Shown here: positions 42,984 to 51,500 of the stretch, one piece after another
Position numbering within the stretch: position 1 is the first letter of the stretch
How the letters are laid out: each line of letters begins with the position of its first letter
Source: Pedobacter sp. MC2016-24
Lineage (GTDB): Bacteria > Bacteroidota > Bacteroidia > Sphingobacteriales > Sphingobacteriaceae
Assembly (NCBI RefSeq): GCF_015223055.1
Contig: NZ_JADFBX010000002.1
Location: forward strand, 1-64,000
Direction: 5' to 3'
DNA length: 64,000 bases
The notes under the pieces: model-generated
Told to the model about the DNA's origin: nothing
What the model saw: the letters and a program-made list of their open reading frames with translations, nothing else
The model's database searches: none
Translations under genes and position numbers: made by a program

Positions 42984-43874
42984 ATGATTTCAATTATTAT
43001 ATGTTCTGCCAGTAGAGAGCTTCTAGCTTCAGCAATAAATAACATAGAAAATACAATTGGTGTTCCTTTTGAAATCCTGAGTTATGAAAACCCAAAGGGA
43101 GAATTTGGCATTTGTAATATCTACAATAAAGGTGCAAAAGCTGCAAAATTCGATATTTTATGCTTTATGCATGAAGATTTAGATATAAAAACATTTGATT
43201 GGGGAAAGATAGTTCTTCAATCTTTCAGTGAGAACAACAACTTAGGTATTATGGGTGTTGTAGGTTGTTCATATAAATCGATGGCTCCATCCGGATGGGA
43301 GGCAAGAAGCCTTGAAAGTAAACTTCTTTTTTATAATTACATACAGCACTATAAATTTACGAATACTCCTTCTGCTCATTTTATTGAAAATCCGGACAAT
43401 GCTCAAATTTCAAAAGTTGTTTCAGTAGATGGCATGTGGTTTTGTACTAAAAAAACAATATTTACTGAATTCTCATTTGATGAAAAATTGTTTAGTGGAT
43501 TTCATTGTTATGATCTTGATTTTTGCTTCCAGGTACGGCAGAAATATGATGTTGCAGTTACCTTTCAAATTTTGATTGAACATTTCTCAGAAGGAAATTT
43601 TAAGAAAGATTGGTGGATGGACACACTCCGATTACATTGGAAGTGGAGGACAGAGCTTCCAATGTCAGTAGATAAATTATCTAATAGGACTCAGTTTTTA
43701 ATCGAGAAAAGAACGTATAGAAGTTTAGTCTACTTACTTACAGATATGGGATATTCAAAAAGATATTTGTTTCCCTTGTTTTTGAAGTTGAAAGCTTATG
43801 GACTGATGAGTTGGCAACAGTATTTTAAAATAAATTATTTTACCTTAAAGTTTTTTAATGCTAGAAAAAAATAG
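42984..43874 (+). CDS. Glycosyltransferase (StrF-like/Glyco_tranf_2_5 type)
   Basis: This 296-residue protein has the N-terminal SIIICSASRELLASAINNIENTIG, the YNKGAKAAKFDILCFMHEDLDI region near 46-68 typical of the Glyco_tranf_2_5 group, where HED replaces a classical DxD, and a GFHCYDLDFCFQVRQ segment near 172. The target sugar is unknown. It is divergent from the leftward pair and convergent with the next gene, 11 bases apart. Confidence 0.78.
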   Translation: MISIIICSASRELLASAINNIENTIGVPFEILSYENPKGEFGICNIYNKGAKAAKFDILCFMHEDLDIKTFDWGKIVLQSFSENNNLGIMGVVGCSYKSMAPSGWEARSLESKLLFYNYIQHYKFTNTPSAHFIENPDNAQISKVVSVDGMWFCTKKTIFTEFSFDEKLFSGFHCYDLDFCFQVRQKYDVAVTFQILIEHFSEGNFKKDWWMDTLRLHWKWRTELPMSVDKLSNRTQFLIEKRTYRSLVYLLTDMGYSKRYLFPLFLKLKAYGLMSWQQYFKINYFTLKFFNARKK

Positions 43875-43885
43875 CTTAAATCTCA

Positions 43886-44794
43886 TCATTTTCCTTTTGA
43901 TATTTGCCAAATGGTACTTGATAAAGTTTTATAGTAATTCACTTTTGGAGAAGTCTTAAAAAGAAGCTTTATATCTGCTGCTACCTTAAAATCAAGATTT
44001 GATTTTTGTTTCCAATAAATTCTAAATTGACTTTTATAGGCTTTAATATATTCTAAGTCGGTAATTAAATTTTCTCGATACAATATCTGTAGCACTTTTA
44101 AATTCTCAATAAGATCTAAACCGGTTTTTGTTGCTTTTCCACTAACATCCTGATCGTGCTTTCTAAAATAGTTTAATAATTTTCCACTCACATGAACTTT
44201 ACCCAGCCGAGATAGTTCGATCCAAAATAGCCAGTCGCCGCAAAATTTATAATCTAGAAATTCCTTCGAGATATTTTTGAACTGCTCCTTTTTCCACAGC
44301 ACCATGCTCGCATTAAAAACGGAATTATTAAGTAACATATATTCACGAATAAATATGTCACCTTCTATTACTTCTGAAAGAAGCGGATGCTGTGACTGCC
44401 AGCTAATTTCATTGGTGTTTTGAATACAATAAGATTGGCAATAGCTAAAGGTACATTTGGGATCTTTCTCTAAGCCAAAGACTAATTCTGCTAATAGATT
44501 GGATTCACACCAGTCATCACTTTCGGCAATCCATATAAATTCTCCCTTGGCAAGCGCTATTCCCTTTTCCCATTGTTTAAATGTGCTACCACTATTTTTC
44601 TTGTTATAGATGATCTCGCTAACTTTAGGGTGTTGACTGTATGGATTAATAACCTGGCTGCTGTTGTCTGTTGAACAATCGTCTAATATGATTACTTCAA
44701 AATCCTGATAAGATTGATTTAGGACACTTTCAATACGTTGTACCAGATAATCTGCATGGTTGTAATTGGGGATAATAACAGAAACTTTTGGCAT
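43886..44794 (-). CDS. Glycosyltransferase family 2
   Basis: This 302-residue GT-A enzyme begins VSVIIPNYNHADYLVQRIESVL, with IILDDCSTDNS near 35 and the nucleotide-sugar site in FIWIAESDDWCESN near 90. The C-terminal part is lysine/tyrosine-rich. It is separated from both neighbours by opposing orientation, so it must have its own promoter. Sugar specificity is not readable. Confidence 0.85.
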   Translation of the reverse strand: MPKVSVIIPNYNHADYLVQRIESVLNQSYQDFEVIILDDCSTDNSSQVINPYSQHPKVSEIIYNKKNSGSTFKQWEKGIALAKGEFIWIAESDDWCESNLLAELVFGLEKDPKCTFSYCQSYCIQNTNEISWQSQHPLLSEVIEGDIFIREYMLLNNSVFNASMVLWKKEQFKNISKEFLDYKFCGDWLFWIELSRLGKVHVSGKLLNYFRKHDQDVSGKATKTGLDLIENLKVLQILYRENLITDLEYIKAYKSQFRIYWKQKSNLDFKVAADIKLLFKTSPKVNYYKTLSSTIWQISKGK

Positions 44795-44898
44795 TTGAAA
44801 TGAATAAGAATTTAGCTTTACGAAGGCACTAAGATAAAGGGATAAGTTGTTATTTTAATTTATATCGATGTATCTTCGTTATTTAAACTCAAATATAT

Positions 44899-45915
44899 AT
44901 GTCTTTAGCTTATAATATCGAATATTCTATTATAATCTGCTCTTATAACCCGGATGATCGTTTATTGAAACGATGTTTAGCTGCAGTTCAATCGCTGGTG
45001 GTTGATAATTTTATAGCTGAGGTCATTTTGGTTGACAATAATAGTGACGTTCCTTTAGATACCTTATTGTATGTGAGTGAGTTTTTAAATCAAATGCCCT
45101 ATTCAAAGTTGATCAATGTCAAAATTCAGGGGTTAAATTATGCTAGAATGGCTGGAATTCAAGAATCAAAAGGAAATTATGTGGTGTTTTTTGACGATGA
45201 TAATGAGCCTAATGTCTGCTATCTACAAGGCTTGCGTAAACTTCATCAGGATTACCATCACGTCGCTGCATGGGGGCCGGGAAATGTTGAAGTCGATTTC
45301 ATTGATGGAATTATGGACTCTGGCATTGAGGATTATGCCAGAGAAGCCTTCCAAGAGCGGTATGAAACTCATATTACTTATGCCAATCAAAGAAGCTGGC
45401 AAGCTTGTTATCCTTTTGGTACAGGTTTGTGTTTAAATAAATCATATCTCAAAGAATATATCTCATTGGTTGAACAAGGTAGATTCAGTTTGTCTGATAG
45501 AAAAGGTAATCAGTTAAGCAGTGGGGGCGACACTCAGATGGTTTTATATTGTATTAGTAAAGGAGTTGCCGCAGGTGTTTCACCCGACTTAAAGTTGACG
45601 CATATGGTTCCTGGCAAAAGGACTACTTTTGAGTATTTAAAACGACTTACTTATGGAACTAGTGTATGTTATAGTACCTGCATGCTAGAAGTATTCCCTG
45701 AATATAAAGAAGTGATAAGAAAACAATTAGTGAATCGAACGAGATTCATCAATAAGACTTTAAAACGATATTTTCTACTGCATTTTTCTTCCAAACCTAA
45801 GAGTGTTTTAAAGCTGGTTGCTTATATCGGTGCAGTATCTGGAGATTATGTTGCATTGAAGCAACCCATACCCGATAGAATAAATTGGGTGTTGAGAAAG
45901 CTCAAGGCGATCTAG
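44899..45915 (+). CDS. Glycosyltransferase family 2
   Basis: This 338-residue GT-A enzyme has SIIICSYNPDDRLLKRCLAAV, the VILVDNNSD strand, YVVFFDDDNEPN near residue 94 as the nucleotide-sugar/metal site, and CYPFGTGLCLNKSY near 170. A basic stretch near the C-terminus (KRLTYGTS, RTRFINKTLKRYF) may contact membrane. It converges with the next gene and their stop codons overlap by 4 bases, leaving no room for a terminator. Confidence 0.85.
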   Translation: MSLAYNIEYSIIICSYNPDDRLLKRCLAAVQSLVVDNFIAEVILVDNNSDVPLDTLLYVSEFLNQMPYSKLINVKIQGLNYARMAGIQESKGNYVVFFDDDNEPNVCYLQGLRKLHQDYHHVAAWGPGNVEVDFIDGIMDSGIEDYAREAFQERYETHITYANQRSWQACYPFGTGLCLNKSYLKEYISLVEQGRFSLSDRKGNQLSSGGDTQMVLYCISKGVAAGVSPDLKLTHMVPGKRTTFEYLKRLTYGTSVCYSTCMLEVFPEYKEVIRKQLVNRTRFINKTLKRYFLLHFSSKPKSVLKLVAYIGAVSGDYVALKQPIPDRINWVLRKLKAI

Positions 45916-46847
45916 AATCTTTTTTTTAGCCACCTTTTAAATCGTCTGCGGTAAGAAAAATGTTTCTTTCTTCTTTCCTCCAAATGAAATTCCTTTTGAA
46001 AAACTTCGTAATCAGCTTGCTTTTCTGCAAGCATATATTTTGGATGGGTAATTTCTGTCATCTCGTGAAGCGGTAGGCGTGAATAAGGAGCATTAGGATT
46101 GGGGGTATGGGTGGCATCCGCTCTAAATCCAATATTAGTGATCAGATTTACGTTTGGATTTACTGATAGCCCATGGTTGAAATAATTTAAGAATGCAAGT
46201 TGAAAATCCCAAGTGTTGATTTTATCAGCTTTCAGTTCTTTAAAAATATTGATCCACTGCTCTGCTAAAAAGTCGTCGTAAAAAATTTTACTTAATTGTG
46301 CTCTTACGTCTGATTCCTGATATTGTACCAAGTCCCTGTCGTAGTCTTTCCACACACGTCTCCAGCTTGCCCAACCCCATATATTGGTGCTTTCTGTGAA
46401 ATAATAACTCGCCTCACCCCAGGTTTTGCCGCTGTGTAAATTGCAGCCTGATATATGTCTGATCCGTTCATCTTTACGATACTTTTCTAACATTTGGTCG
46501 CAAAAATAAAAGAAGCTTAAGGCTGGTAAGCAATCGTCTTCTAAAATAATGCCCTCCTCTTCCTGCTCAAAGAACCAGTCTATTGCTGTTGATACTGCTA
46601 ATTTACAGCCAAGATTTTCATTTCTGAAAAGAGTCTTCACCTCGCAATCCCAGTCAATTCTTGACAAAATAGCTCTTGATTCTATACATAAATTTGCCTC
46701 CATGGCTTTGTTTCGTCTTGGACCATCCGCAGCAATATATAGCCTTGACGGCTTTACTTTTTTGATCATTTCAAAAACTTCCAAAGTTGTGTCTGGGCGA
46801 TTGAAAATTAGAAAAAGCAGCGGAGAATTTAATTGATACGATTTCAT
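45912..46847 (-). CDS. Nucleotide-diphospho-sugar transferase (HlpA-like)
   Basis: This GT-A-like protein (311 residues from the ATG at 46847; an upstream TTG at 46856 would overlap the previous gene) has PLLFLIFNRPDTTLEVF at the N-terminus and RLYIAADGPRRNK near 40. GIILEDDCLPALSFF near 105 holds the acidic metal-binding triad, and WGWASWRRVWKDYD follows near 155. The family is often labelled hemolytic protein HlpA-like, but it is a glycosyltransferase fold. It is translated together with the DUF5672 gene, starting 5 bases after that stop. Confidence 0.8.
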   Translation of the reverse strand: MKSYQLNSPLLFLIFNRPDTTLEVFEMIKKVKPSRLYIAADGPRRNKAMEANLCIESRAILSRIDWDCEVKTLFRNENLGCKLAVSTAIDWFFEQEEEGIILEDDCLPALSFFYFCDQMLEKYRKDERIRHISGCNLHSGKTWGEASYYFTESTNIWGWASWRRVWKDYDRDLVQYQESDVRAQLSKIFYDDFLAEQWINIFKELKADKINTWDFQLAFLNYFNHGLSVNPNVNLITNIGFRADATHTPNPNAPYSRLPLHEMTEITHPKYMLAEKQADYEVFQKEFHLEERRKKHFSYRRRFKRWLKKRF

Positions 46848-46852
46848 AATTG

Positions 46853-47656
46853 TCAAGGCTTATAATTAAATTTTAATAATATAGGCTTCCAGTAATCCAA
46901 GTGTTTATCCCAGGCGTGGCAACCAAATGGTAGTTGGTTGTGGTTTAGCTTAAAAGCTAGTTCTGGATAGGTTTCAACAGAGAATTTTAAGGCGATTTTG
47001 TAATTGGGTATATGAAGGTTTTTCTTTTTTCGATTTAACGCAACAGACCAGAAAATATCTTCGTTAAACTCCAACATTCCTTCTGCTAAATATTGATTTG
47101 CGAGATCTTTGAATTTAATACTCAGATCGTGAAATTTTTTCACCCTCCTTAATGATAATCCTCCGTTACCTACACCTTTAATAAGCTGTTTGGATTTGGG
47201 TAGGCCGTTATTCGAAATGTTGTACCTTTTGTATAACAAGCTTTTTATATTTAGGAAAAACTTGCTGATCGAGTTTTTTTTGTCAAAAGGATACAACCAG
47301 GGTGCGCCAATATAATCGTAATCTTTCTTGCACCAGTCTGAAAGCTGATCTGAAAATACAAAGGCGTCAAGTTGATAAATTAGTATGTATTCAAAATTAA
47401 GAAAAGTTTTGTAAAATATGCTCGATAACATCAATTCGTTATAACCGTGTATGTCTTTAAAATACTTGTCTTCAAATGATATAATGGATTGAAACTGCGT
47501 GTTTTTGATTAGGAAATCTACATTAAGCGATTTAGGTTTTATTGCAATAATAGGATAATTACTTAAGACCTTAAAACATTGGTTTAGGGCAAAGGCGTCA
47601 TCATATGATAACGAATTTTTATAAAATGGAATGACAATAGCGACTTGTTGAGACAT
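46853..47656 (-). CDS. DUF5672 family glycosyltransferase-like protein
   Basis: This 267-residue protein shows the DUF5672 pattern: VAIVIPFYKNSLSYDDAF, LIYQLDAFVFSDQLSDWCKKDYDYIGAPW near residue 102, with the QxDA motif replacing a DxD, and GNGGLSLRRVKKF near 163. Members occur almost only in polysaccharide loci and are predicted glycosyltransferases. It lies between a GT2 gene and the HlpA-like gene in a leftward run. Biochemistry is unproven. Confidence 0.78.
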   Translation of the reverse strand: MSQQVAIVIPFYKNSLSYDDAFALNQCFKVLSNYPIIAIKPKSLNVDFLIKNTQFQSIISFEDKYFKDIHGYNELMLSSIFYKTFLNFEYILIYQLDAFVFSDQLSDWCKKDYDYIGAPWLYPFDKKNSISKFFLNIKSLLYKRYNISNNGLPKSKQLIKGVGNGGLSLRRVKKFHDLSIKFKDLANQYLAEGMLEFNEDIFWSVALNRKKKNLHIPNYKIALKFSVETYPELAFKLNHNQLPFGCHAWDKHLDYWKPILLKFNYKP

Positions 47657-48358
47657 TTAATATTTTTTTAAAGCTATATGCGCTTTGATTTTTCTAAACA
47701 TATAACGTGCCCAAATGCCAAACCCGAAATTTTTAAGAATTATTTTACTTTTGTTTTTTTCAAAAGCAAGGTCTTTATTCGTTGCGGAAATTCCGGTGTG
47801 GTTATAATTTGCGATAATCAAATCTCTATATTCAAAATGATAGTCCGGATCTTTGTGTAATTGCATATTTAATGCGTAATCCGCCGCTATTGGATATCGT
47901 GTGTCGTATTTGTATTTTTTGAAAATGGAGGTGGGATAAATGATAGATTGATGGAATACACCTAGTTTTGCCTGTTGGTAAGGGGGTATTAAACCTGAAC
48001 ATTTTTTTTCCTTATACATGACATTTCCATAATATATGGCTGACGGGTCTTCGAGTTCTTCAATTAATTTGGAAAAATCTGGGAGGAGCGCATCATCTGC
48101 TCCGATAAAATATACCCAGGGGGTGTTCAGTTGGAGCAAAGATTTATTCATCGCATGATAAATGCCCTGATCTGGTTCGCTTGCCCAATAATAGAGCTGG
48201 GCGGAGTTCTTATTCAAAATTTCGATAGTACTGTCATTGCTTTTACCGTCAATAACCACAATTTGTATATTGTTGTGATGTATTTGACTATAAATGCTAT
48301 TAAGACATCTTTGTAATGTTTTAGATGCATTATAGGTTACAATAACGACGGTTACCAT
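47657..48358 (-). CDS. Glycosyltransferase family 2 (WcaA-like)
   Basis: This GT-A enzyme (233 residues from the ATG at 48358) has MVTVVIVTYNASKTLQRCLNS, IVVIDGKSNDST near 34, YYWASEPDQGIYHAMNKSL near 57 and VYFIGADDALLP near 82, a layout of the colanic-acid WcaA/putative fucosyl- or galactosyltransferase type. It starts 7 bases after the stop of the ABC exporter gene; a TTG at 48376 would overlap that gene and is less likely. The exporter and this gene are probably one transcript, suggesting coupled synthesis and export. Confidence 0.85.
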   Translation of the reverse strand: MVTVVIVTYNASKTLQRCLNSIYSQIHHNNIQIVVIDGKSNDSTIEILNKNSAQLYYWASEPDQGIYHAMNKSLLQLNTPWVYFIGADDALLPDFSKLIEELEDPSAIYYGNVMYKEKKCSGLIPPYQQAKLGVFHQSIIYPTSIFKKYKYDTRYPIAADYALNMQLHKDPDYHFEYRDLIIANYNHTGISATNKDLAFEKNKSKIILKNFGFGIWARYMFRKIKAHIALKKY

Positions 48359-48365
48359 ATTTTGT

Positions 48366-50216
48366 TTATTCTTCAAAGGTCTGCATATCGATTAGCCTTC
48401 TGTACAGTCCTTCATTTTTCATGAGTTCATTATGTGATCCCTGTTCAACAACTTTACCACGATCAAGCACGAGAATGAAGTCTGCATTTTGTATAGTAGA
48501 CAATCTGTGCGCAATAATCAGTGAAGTGCGGTTTTCCATCAGTTTATACAAAGCATCTTGTACCAATTTCTCCGATTCCGCATCCAATGCCGAAGTTGCC
48601 TCATCTAATAACATGATAGGTGGATTGCCTAATATCGCTCTTGCAATACAGAGACGCTGCTTCTGCCCACCTGATAAACGAATACCGCGATCTCCAATAA
48701 AGGTGTCATAGCCACTTTCAGTTTCAAGGATAAAATCATGCGCATTAGCGATTTTTGCAGCCCTTATAACCTCTTCTGGGTTAGCATTGGGCTTTGCAAA
48801 GGCTATATTGTTGAAAATGGTATCATTAAATAGGATCGACTCCTGGTTAACGAATCCCATCTGGCTCCTTAATGAATCGGTATTTACATCTTTAATGTTG
48901 ATGCCGTCAATAAATACATCGCCTTCCTGAGGTTCTATAAACCTGGGGATTAAATCCATTAAAGTTGACTTTCCTCCACCAGACGGACCAACCAATGCTA
49001 TTGTTTTTCCTTTTGGAATTTTAATATTGATGCCATTTAAGACCTGGCGTTCCCCATACGCAAAAGAAATGCCCTTGAAAGTGATGTTATCTTGAAAAGC
49101 TTTGATTTGTATTGCATTGGGCTTATCTATAATTTCTGGCTCTATATCAATCAGATCGAGTACCCGTTTACCTGCAGCGAGGCCGGTATGTATGGCACTA
49201 AAAGCATCTGATAGCGCTTTTGCTGGTCTTGTCACTTGTGAGAATACAGCAATATAAGCGATAAATTCAGAAGATGTTAAAGAGGATTCTCCCGTTAATA
49301 CCAGAGAGCCACCAAAGTACACAATTCCTGCAACCATCATTACACCCAGGAATTCAGATACCGGGGAAGCCAGTTGTTGTCGGCGTGCCATCTTTCTGTT
49401 GAGGTTGGAATAAGTCACATTCTCCTGATGAAAACGATTTTTAACATATTCTGTTGCATTGAATGCTTTCACAATTTTAATTCCTGATAAGGCTTCATCC
49501 AGGTAGCCCAGCATGTTTGCGAAAGTTTCATGAGCCAAAGTGGCCTGTTGTCTTAAACGTTTAACAATTTTTGCAATGATTAATCCGGAAAGCGGAATAA
49601 CCAATAGCGAAAAGAAGGTTAGTTTTACGGAGATTGAGAAAAGCAATACTACATATACAATCAGTGTTACCGGTTCTTTGAATACGACCTGTAAGGTATT
49701 GGTAACGGTAAACTGTACCACTTGTACATCAGATGATACTTTTGAGATAATATCTCCTTTACGTGAGCTGTTAAAGTATCCAAGATGTAAGTTCATTACA
49801 TTATTGAATACTTTTTTACGTAAATTTAATAACGTGTGAACACGAAGATCTTCCATAATCCTGGCAGAAAAGTACTTGAAGATATTTGATAAAAATACGG
49901 ATGCAACAATAACAAGACATACAAATTTTAGGGCACCCTGTGCACCATAATTTTGTATGTAATAATTGGTTAACTCTCTGAATTTTGCCATCACGTCCCA
50001 CCAGGATTTATCTTCAGTAACGGTGTTGGCAGATGCTAAGGCTGCATGACTGTTAAATAAAGTGTCAAGTAGTGGGGCTAATAGCGCTAAATTTAAGGTG
50101 TTAAACAGGATATATAATAAAGTGGCAATTACATAAGGTATGGCGAACTTTTCGATAGGTTTCGCAAAGGATAATAATCTGAAGTAATCTTTCATTAAAG
50201 TTTTGAAATTTTTCAA
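48366..50216 (-). CDS. MsbA-like ABC exporter (lipid/polysaccharide flippase candidate)
   Basis: This 616-residue half-exporter has six transmembrane helices (about 20-330) and an ATPase domain (about 370-610) with Walker A GPSGGGKST near 410, signature LSGGQKQR near 513, Walker B PIMLLDEATSALD near 535 and the H-loop in LIAHRLS. An insertion around residues 60-100 is serine/alanine/tyrosine-rich. Position at the head of the leftward glycosyltransferase run suggests it moves a lipid-linked glycan across the inner membrane, but lipid A transport cannot be excluded. Confidence 0.88.
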   Translation of the reverse strand: MKNFKTLMKDYFRLLSFAKPIEKFAIPYVIATLLYILFNTLNLALLAPLLDTLFNSHAALASANTVTEDKSWWDVMAKFRELTNYYIQNYGAQGALKFVCLVIVASVFLSNIFKYFSARIMEDLRVHTLLNLRKKVFNNVMNLHLGYFNSSRKGDIISKVSSDVQVVQFTVTNTLQVVFKEPVTLIVYVVLLFSISVKLTFFSLLVIPLSGLIIAKIVKRLRQQATLAHETFANMLGYLDEALSGIKIVKAFNATEYVKNRFHQENVTYSNLNRKMARRQQLASPVSEFLGVMMVAGIVYFGGSLVLTGESSLTSSEFIAYIAVFSQVTRPAKALSDAFSAIHTGLAAGKRVLDLIDIEPEIIDKPNAIQIKAFQDNITFKGISFAYGERQVLNGINIKIPKGKTIALVGPSGGGKSTLMDLIPRFIEPQEGDVFIDGINIKDVNTDSLRSQMGFVNQESILFNDTIFNNIAFAKPNANPEEVIRAAKIANAHDFILETESGYDTFIGDRGIRLSGGQKQRLCIARAILGNPPIMLLDEATSALDAESEKLVQDALYKLMENRTSLIIAHRLSTIQNADFILVLDRGKVVEQGSHNELMKNEGLYRRLIDMQTFEE

Positions 50217-50317
50217 AGGTAACTATTTTAACGGCTTGTTTAAAATATGGGCAAATTGTGTCCAATGTCTACATGATCCGGAATAAAATAAATTGCGTTA
50301 ATTTGTGTAATTAAATC

Positions 50318-51211
50318 ATGATGACCGATCCATTGTCCCTCATTTCCGGAATTGAACAAGGAAAATTTAATGCTTTAGCCAGGGCCATTACATTGGTTGA
50401 AAATGAAATCCCACCAGCAGCAACGTTGTTAAGAACGGTAAAGCCCAATTCATCTGTGCCTGTTATAGGTATCACGGGGCCTCCGGGTGCAGGTAAAAGC
50501 ACACTGGTAAATGCCATTGCGGATCATCTAACTCAGCAAGGTAAAAAAATCGCGATCCTGGCAGTAGATCCGACTTCGCCATTCAATTTCGGCTCTTTAT
50601 TGGGCGACCGGATCAGAATGTCCCAGCAGTTCAATAATCCAAATGTATATATCCGCTCGCTGGCCACCCGTGGAGCTCTGGGGGGTATTTCTGCTAAAAC
50701 AATTGAGATTGTTGATGTGATTAAAGCTGCAGACTTCGATTTGATTTTTGTGGAAACAGTCGGTGTAGGGCAATCGGAAGTTGAAATTGCAGGACTTGCA
50801 GATAAGACCATTGTAGTGCTGGTGCCCGAATCCGGAGATGAGATCCAGAATATCAAATCAGGCTTGATGGAAATTGCTCAGGGCTTTGTTGTGAATAAGG
50901 CCGACCGAGAAGGTGCGGATACTTTTGCCAACAACCTTAAAAAAATGGTACATCAGCAAACGCATCATATCCCTGTTTTTAAAACTGTGGCAGACAAAAA
51001 AGAAGGGATCGCTGAATTGTGTCAGTGGTTATTAAAGCCAAGCGCGATCCGAAATGAATTAAAGCCGCTATTGATGGCTGAAAAAGCATTTAAAATTATT
51101 CAACACTATCGGATGGCCGATATTGACAAGTCTAAGCTCCGTTTGGCTTTGGAAGAAGCGATGAATGCTCCGGATTTTAACGTTTACCGTTTCGTTGACA
51201 GCTGGACATAG
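50318..51211 (+). CDS. meaB: Methylmalonyl-CoA mutase-associated GTPase MeaB/ArgK
   Basis: MeaB is a G3E-family GTPase that protects and reloads the cobalamin-dependent methylmalonyl-CoA mutase. The 297-residue product has Walker A GPPGAGKST near residue 54, DPTSPFNFGSLLGDR near 87, FVETVGVGQSE near 148 and VVNKADREGAD near 192. It is slightly shorter at the C-terminus than the E. coli protein, which fits the family range. The mutase genes are not in the window. Confidence 0.95.
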   Translation: MMTDPLSLISGIEQGKFNALARAITLVENEIPPAATLLRTVKPNSSVPVIGITGPPGAGKSTLVNAIADHLTQQGKKIAILAVDPTSPFNFGSLLGDRIRMSQQFNNPNVYIRSLATRGALGGISAKTIEIVDVIKAADFDLIFVETVGVGQSEVEIAGLADKTIVVLVPESGDEIQNIKSGLMEIAQGFVVNKADREGADTFANNLKKMVHQQTHHIPVFKTVADKKEGIAELCQWLLKPSAIRNELKPLLMAEKAFKIIQHYRMADIDKSKLRLALEEAMNAPDFNVYRFVDSWT

Positions 51212-51438
51212 TGTGAGTTGTACAGGATAGCGACAGGTTGTCTTAAATAGTAGACTTTTCGCCGATTTGGATGTACACGGTATATTGAAGCGATTTATTT
51301 ATGTTTAAAATGGTTGTTAAAATGGCCCCTGAGGTGTTAAATTAGGCCTTTTGCAGCTCCTGAATGCATCTATTTTACAAGGTGCTCAAAGTTTGGAACG
51401 GAGTTTGTATAAGTGTTTTGAGAATTTAAAAATTTGTT
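51212..51438. other. Gene-free region between meaB and the ompA-like gene
   Basis: An in-frame extension of the OmpA gene reaches back to 51351, but it has no signal-peptide logic and crosses the promoter. Otherwise I see no coding or RNA signal. Confidence 0.5.
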
Positions 51439-51446
51439 TAATTTTG
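51439..51446 (+). promoter_or_regulatory. Promoter -7 element of the OmpA-like gene
   Basis: TAATTTTG matches TAnnTTTG. The leader of about 50 bases before the ATG at 51501 is A-rich with few G, usual for highly expressed Bacteroidota genes. Confidence 0.55.
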
Positions 51447-51500
51447 CTACACAAAAAAATTATACAATTTAAGATTTGTTTAACCTTAAAAAAGAAAATT

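Noticed and set aside
39179..50216. Complete Wzx/Wzy-dependent O-antigen locus
   Set aside because: Multi-spanning Wzx and Wzy proteins and an initiating sugar-phosphate transferase are absent; only transferases, methyltransferases and an ABC exporter are present.
51351..51500. 50-residue in-frame extension of the OmpA-like gene
   Set aside because: It crosses the -7 promoter box at 51439-51446 and would bury the clear signal peptide inside the protein.
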